The translations under genes and the position numbers were made by a program. 20,084 nt of DNA from Diplodia intermedia (taxonomy: Eukaryota > Ascomycota > Dothideomycetes > Botryosphaeriales > Botryosphaeriaceae), in assembly GCA_021495925.1 (NCBI GenBank), contig JAKEKT010000184.1, forward strand, positions 1 through 20,084, written 5' to 3'. Below, one piece after another: positions 19,447 to 20,084 of this stretch (its first letter is position 1; each line of letters opens with the position of its first letter). A model generated the notes under the pieces. That model saw only the letters and a list, made by a program, of their open reading frames with translations, was not told the DNA's origin and made no database searches.

Positions 19447-19743
19447 GGTTCGACTGTATCGCAGCGGCCGCGCCCCCAGACGCTCCGCACCCAATGGAAA
19501 ACGTCGTCTGGCCACCACCCCGCCTCACCTACCACCCAACTGCCCTTTTGCTTCACTTTCCGTCGTGTGGGTCCCCCGCCTATACTATCGCCGCCACTGT
19601 GGAGTGATTGAGCGATTTTTTCTCCAACCCGCCAACCGCCGCGCCGCGCCGCGCCGCCCCTACAGGACTCTCTGTCTCTCTCTTACCTACCTATCGCAGC
19701 TAGAGGTGGGAGTATGAGGTAAGGTTGCGTTAGCGCGGGGCGT

Positions 19744-19759
19744 CCGGCGGCGCCGCCGG
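19744..19759. repeat. Perfect 16-bp GC palindrome
   Basis: CCGGCGGCGCCGCCGG reads the same on both strands. It lies inside a wider GGCGGC-rich stretch and has no visible gene context. Confidence 0.75.
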
Positions 19760-20084
19760 CGGCGTCCCGGCTGCCCAAAACATCCCCACATCGGGGCTTT
19801 TTTTCTTGCTGGGTTCGCGAGTTTTAGTTAGTCTGGGCAACTTTCTTGGTCCCATGTGGGGGCCAGCCAGCCCCGACAGCTGTTGCTGTTGTGAAGCATG
19901 CATGGCTTTTGGGCGGGGGAGGGGGGTTGTTAGGAAGGGTAGCGTTGTATGTACGTAGAAGAACCATGATTGGGTTGCTGCCACCAACCGGCTTATCCAT
20001 GCAGGCTCTCAGTTGCGATTCAAGCGCCGCACAGCCGCCAACATTGTATCCTGAAGATGCCCAGCAACCTGAAACTCGCCAGTT

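Larger units (their letters stand above)
17701..20084. other. Intergenic region to the right edge, no supported gene
   Basis: The frames here are short. Those of about 120-130 codons at 18225-18614 and 18882-19250 start at GTG, not ATG, and the second owes its leucine runs to CTACTACTG and CTC repeats. A possible donor and acceptor pair at about 18388-18451 (GTACGC to TTAGCAG) does not join two long frames. An ATG at 20057 opens nine codons to the window end, too little to judge whether a gene starts there. Confidence 0.5.

Overview
The window looks like nuclear DNA of a filamentous ascomycete (Pezizomycotina, probably Sordariomycetes). Two intron-bearing genes have fungal-type protein sequences, and their short introns use GTACGT/GTAAGT donors, CTRAY-like branch sites and CAG/TAG acceptors. 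Codon use is GC-rich with C or G in third position, and the intergenic DNA is full of microsatellites. Class and order are inferences from protein feel, not from a search.

Only two genes can be supported with confidence, arranged head to head. On the minus strand (9046 down to 6878) is a three-exon gene for a 679-residue protein. It has a long Ser/Pro-rich disordered N-terminal part and a C-terminal C2H2 zinc-finger block, and resembles an uncharacterised fungal transcription factor. On the plus strand (10579 to 12407) is a four-exon gene for a 342-residue Yvh1-type dual-specificity phosphatase, with the P-loop HCAMGKSRSAT and the C-terminal Cys-rich zinc-binding domain of that family. In yeast, Yvh1 acts late in 60S ribosome assembly by helping release Mrt4. 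The 1.5 kb between the two ATGs must hold both promoters and 5' leaders.

The remaining DNA (1-6877 and 12408-20084) shows no gene I can defend. Its open frames are short, mostly lack an ATG, overlap one another on both strands, and carry no recognisable domain or plausible splicing pattern. What it does hold is simple-sequence DNA: tetranucleotide ladders (ACGT, GGAA, GGAC, GGGC), CATA, CAT, GA/CT, CAG and CTACTACTG arrays, G-quadruplex-prone runs, a long purine tract facing a pyrimidine tract, and a few perfect inverted repeats. A neighbouring gene may end at the very left edge, and another could begin near the right edge, but neither is established.

No RNA gene, transposon with coding capacity, CRISPR array or secondary-metabolite cluster was seen. 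The most useful second looks are at the splice architecture of the two genes (a stopless 81-bp intron, an intron inside the catalytic Cys codon, a 467-bp intron between the two domains) and at the unusually gene-poor, microsatellite-rich flanks.
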